From assembly GCA_021199975.1 (NCBI GenBank), contig JAJQHF010000223.1, positions 1 through 22,494 on the forward strand: DNA of 22,494 bases. The letters run 5' to 3'. Position numbers and translations under genes: made by a program. Numbering within the stretch: the stretch's first letter is position 1; every line of letters starts with the position of its first letter. Below the pieces are notes generated by a model, which had not been told where the DNA came from, made no database searches, and saw only the letters and a list, made by a program, of their open reading frames with translations. This DNA comes from Candidatus Gastranaerophilales bacterium. Lineage in GTDB: Bacteria; Cyanobacteriota; Vampirovibrionia; Gastranaerophilales; Gastranaerophilaceae. Shown here one piece after another: positions 21,624 to 22,494 of the stretch.

Positions 21624-22494
21624 ATGAAAGAGTTGGATTTTTTAGAAATTATAAAAAAAACATTGAACTTTTCATCATTTTTGGGTGATGATTGCGCCTT
21701 TTTAGAGGATTTAGATATTTTTGTCACGCAGGATACTTTAGTGGAAGATGTTCATTTCTCAATGTATACAACCTCCCCGTATTTATTAGGCAGGAAATCT
21801 GTAAATGTTAATTTAAGTGATTTGGCGGCGGCTTTAGCTTTACCGAAATATATCTCGGTTTCCGTATCATTGCCAAAAAAGACAAAAGACTCTTTTGTAT
21901 CGGAATTGTACAGGGGTATTAATGATGTATGCAATGAATATAATGTTAAAGTAACAGGCGGGGATATAACAGGAAGCGATAAAATTGTTATATCAATTAC
22001 GGCTATAGGCAAAAAGACATCTTTGTTTTTATCATCAAGAAAAAATGCAAAAAAGAATGATTATATCCTTGTTACAGGTGAATTCGGTTCAAGCTCGGCA
22101 GGTTTATATGCTCTTTCAAATTTTCTTTATGCTGATAAAAATTTAATTGATTCTCATTTAAATCCTGCAGCAAGAATTAATGAATCAAAGAAACTTGCAA
22201 ATTTCATTGAGTCTGATATTACAGTTATGGACTGTTCTGACGGGCTTGTGGATGCCTTATATAAAATATCATCAGCAAGCAGACATTGTCTTAAAGTTGA
22301 TATAAATTCAGTTCCCGTTAATCAAAAATTATTGGAATTTTGTTCTCAAAATGACTTAAATTACAAAAAATTTGTCAAATGGGGCGGTGAGGATTATGAA
22401 TTATTAATATGCGCTGATGAAAAGACATATTTAAAATTAGATAAAAAAATTTTTAAATGTATCGGAAGAGTTCAGAATAAAGATACATATCCGG
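21624..22494 (+). CDS. thiL: Thiamine-monophosphate kinase, C-terminus cut by window edge
   Basis: ThiL phosphorylates thiamine monophosphate to the diphosphate cofactor. The visible 290 residues (of roughly 320-330 usual) show the family residues in order: GDDCA (21-25), DTLVEDVHF (37-45), NVNLSDLAA (61-69), TGGDIT (111-116), VTGEFGSSAGL (150-160), MDCSDGL (201-207) and GGEDYELL (253-260). All metal-binding aspartates seen in the family are present. It is transcribed divergently from pgi. Its product is the cofactor of the split transketolase encoded in the neighbouring operon, a plausible metabolic link but not proof of co-regulation. Confidence 0.95.
   Translation, partial: MKELDFLEIIKKTLNFSSFLGDDCAFLEDLDIFVTQDTLVEDVHFSMYTTSPYLLGRKSVNVNLSDLAAALALPKYISVSVSLPKKTKDSFVSELYRGINDVCNEYNVKVTGGDITGSDKIVISITAIGKKTSLFLSSRKNAKKNDYILVTGEFGSSSAGLYALSNFLYADKNLIDSHLNPAARINESKKLANFIESDITVMDCSDGLVDALYKISSASRHCLKVDINSVPVNQKLLEFCSQNDLNYKKFVKWGGEDYELLICADEKTYLKLDKKIFKCIGRVQNKDTYP

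Overview
This is an AT-rich stretch of a bacterial chromosome that uses the standard bacterial code: TGA is a real stop in the ATGA overlap between the transketolase subunit and ftsE. A single-pass MlaD/MCE protein, Lgt with lipobox lipoproteins, and FtsEX point to a diderm cell. Low GC, poly-E/Q lipoproteins and an AAA ATPase opening with a VNFGYD-type N-terminus suggest a gut relative of Cyanobacteria (Vampirovibrionia/Melainabacteria, Gastranaerophilales). That placement is inference from memory of the group; no 16S or ribosomal protein is present to confirm it.

Layout. (1) 1-1366, minus strand: a stand-alone ClpX-type zinc-finger protein translationally coupled to a helical-repeat protein that runs off the window. 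(2) 1411-6823, plus strand: two lipoprotein genes with near-identical promoters and signal peptides, then lgt, an MCE/MlaD protein, upp, pgeF and a SEC-C protein, mostly overlapping or separated by 2 bases, closed by a strong terminator. (3) 6828-8423, minus strand: a class-3-type aldehyde dehydrogenase and a probable 50-residue protein. (4) 8424-8814: no gene; one structured segment that may be an RNA. (5) 8815-14274: a region bounded by inverted ends that look like phage Mu attachment ends (two copies of a CGAAATAATCA-type repeat at each side). At one end lies the first 60-odd codons of a MuA-type transposase. Inside are a HhH-GPD/iron-sulfur DNA-glycosylase-like gene and a five-gene sugar operon: glycosyltransferase-like protein, CMP-sugar synthetase, HMGL-type aldolase, HAD phosphatase and a small protein. 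Four of the five operon genes carry a single disabling lesion. (6) tRNA-Ser(GCU), 69 bp outside that boundary. (7) 14561-15976, plus strand: an AAA ATPase. (8) 15973-21487, minus strand: a tight operon pgi - tagA/wecG-like - transketolase N - transketolase C - ftsE - ftsX. (9) 21624 to the end, plus strand: thiL, truncated by the window edge.

How the parts work together. The plus-strand operon joins lipoprotein maturation (Lgt) with two of its likely substrates, lipid-transport-type MCE protein, uracil salvage and peptidoglycan quality control (PgeF). The right-hand operon combines central sugar metabolism (Pgi and a split transketolase), a lipid-linked sugar transferase and the division ABC module FtsEX. 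The middle region looks like a decaying accessory island: a Mu-like element remnant, or two related insertions, enclosing what was probably a pathway for a CMP-activated acidic surface sugar. In that pathway an HMGL-family aldolase sits where a NeuB-type synthase would normally be. This is the most interesting part of the window.
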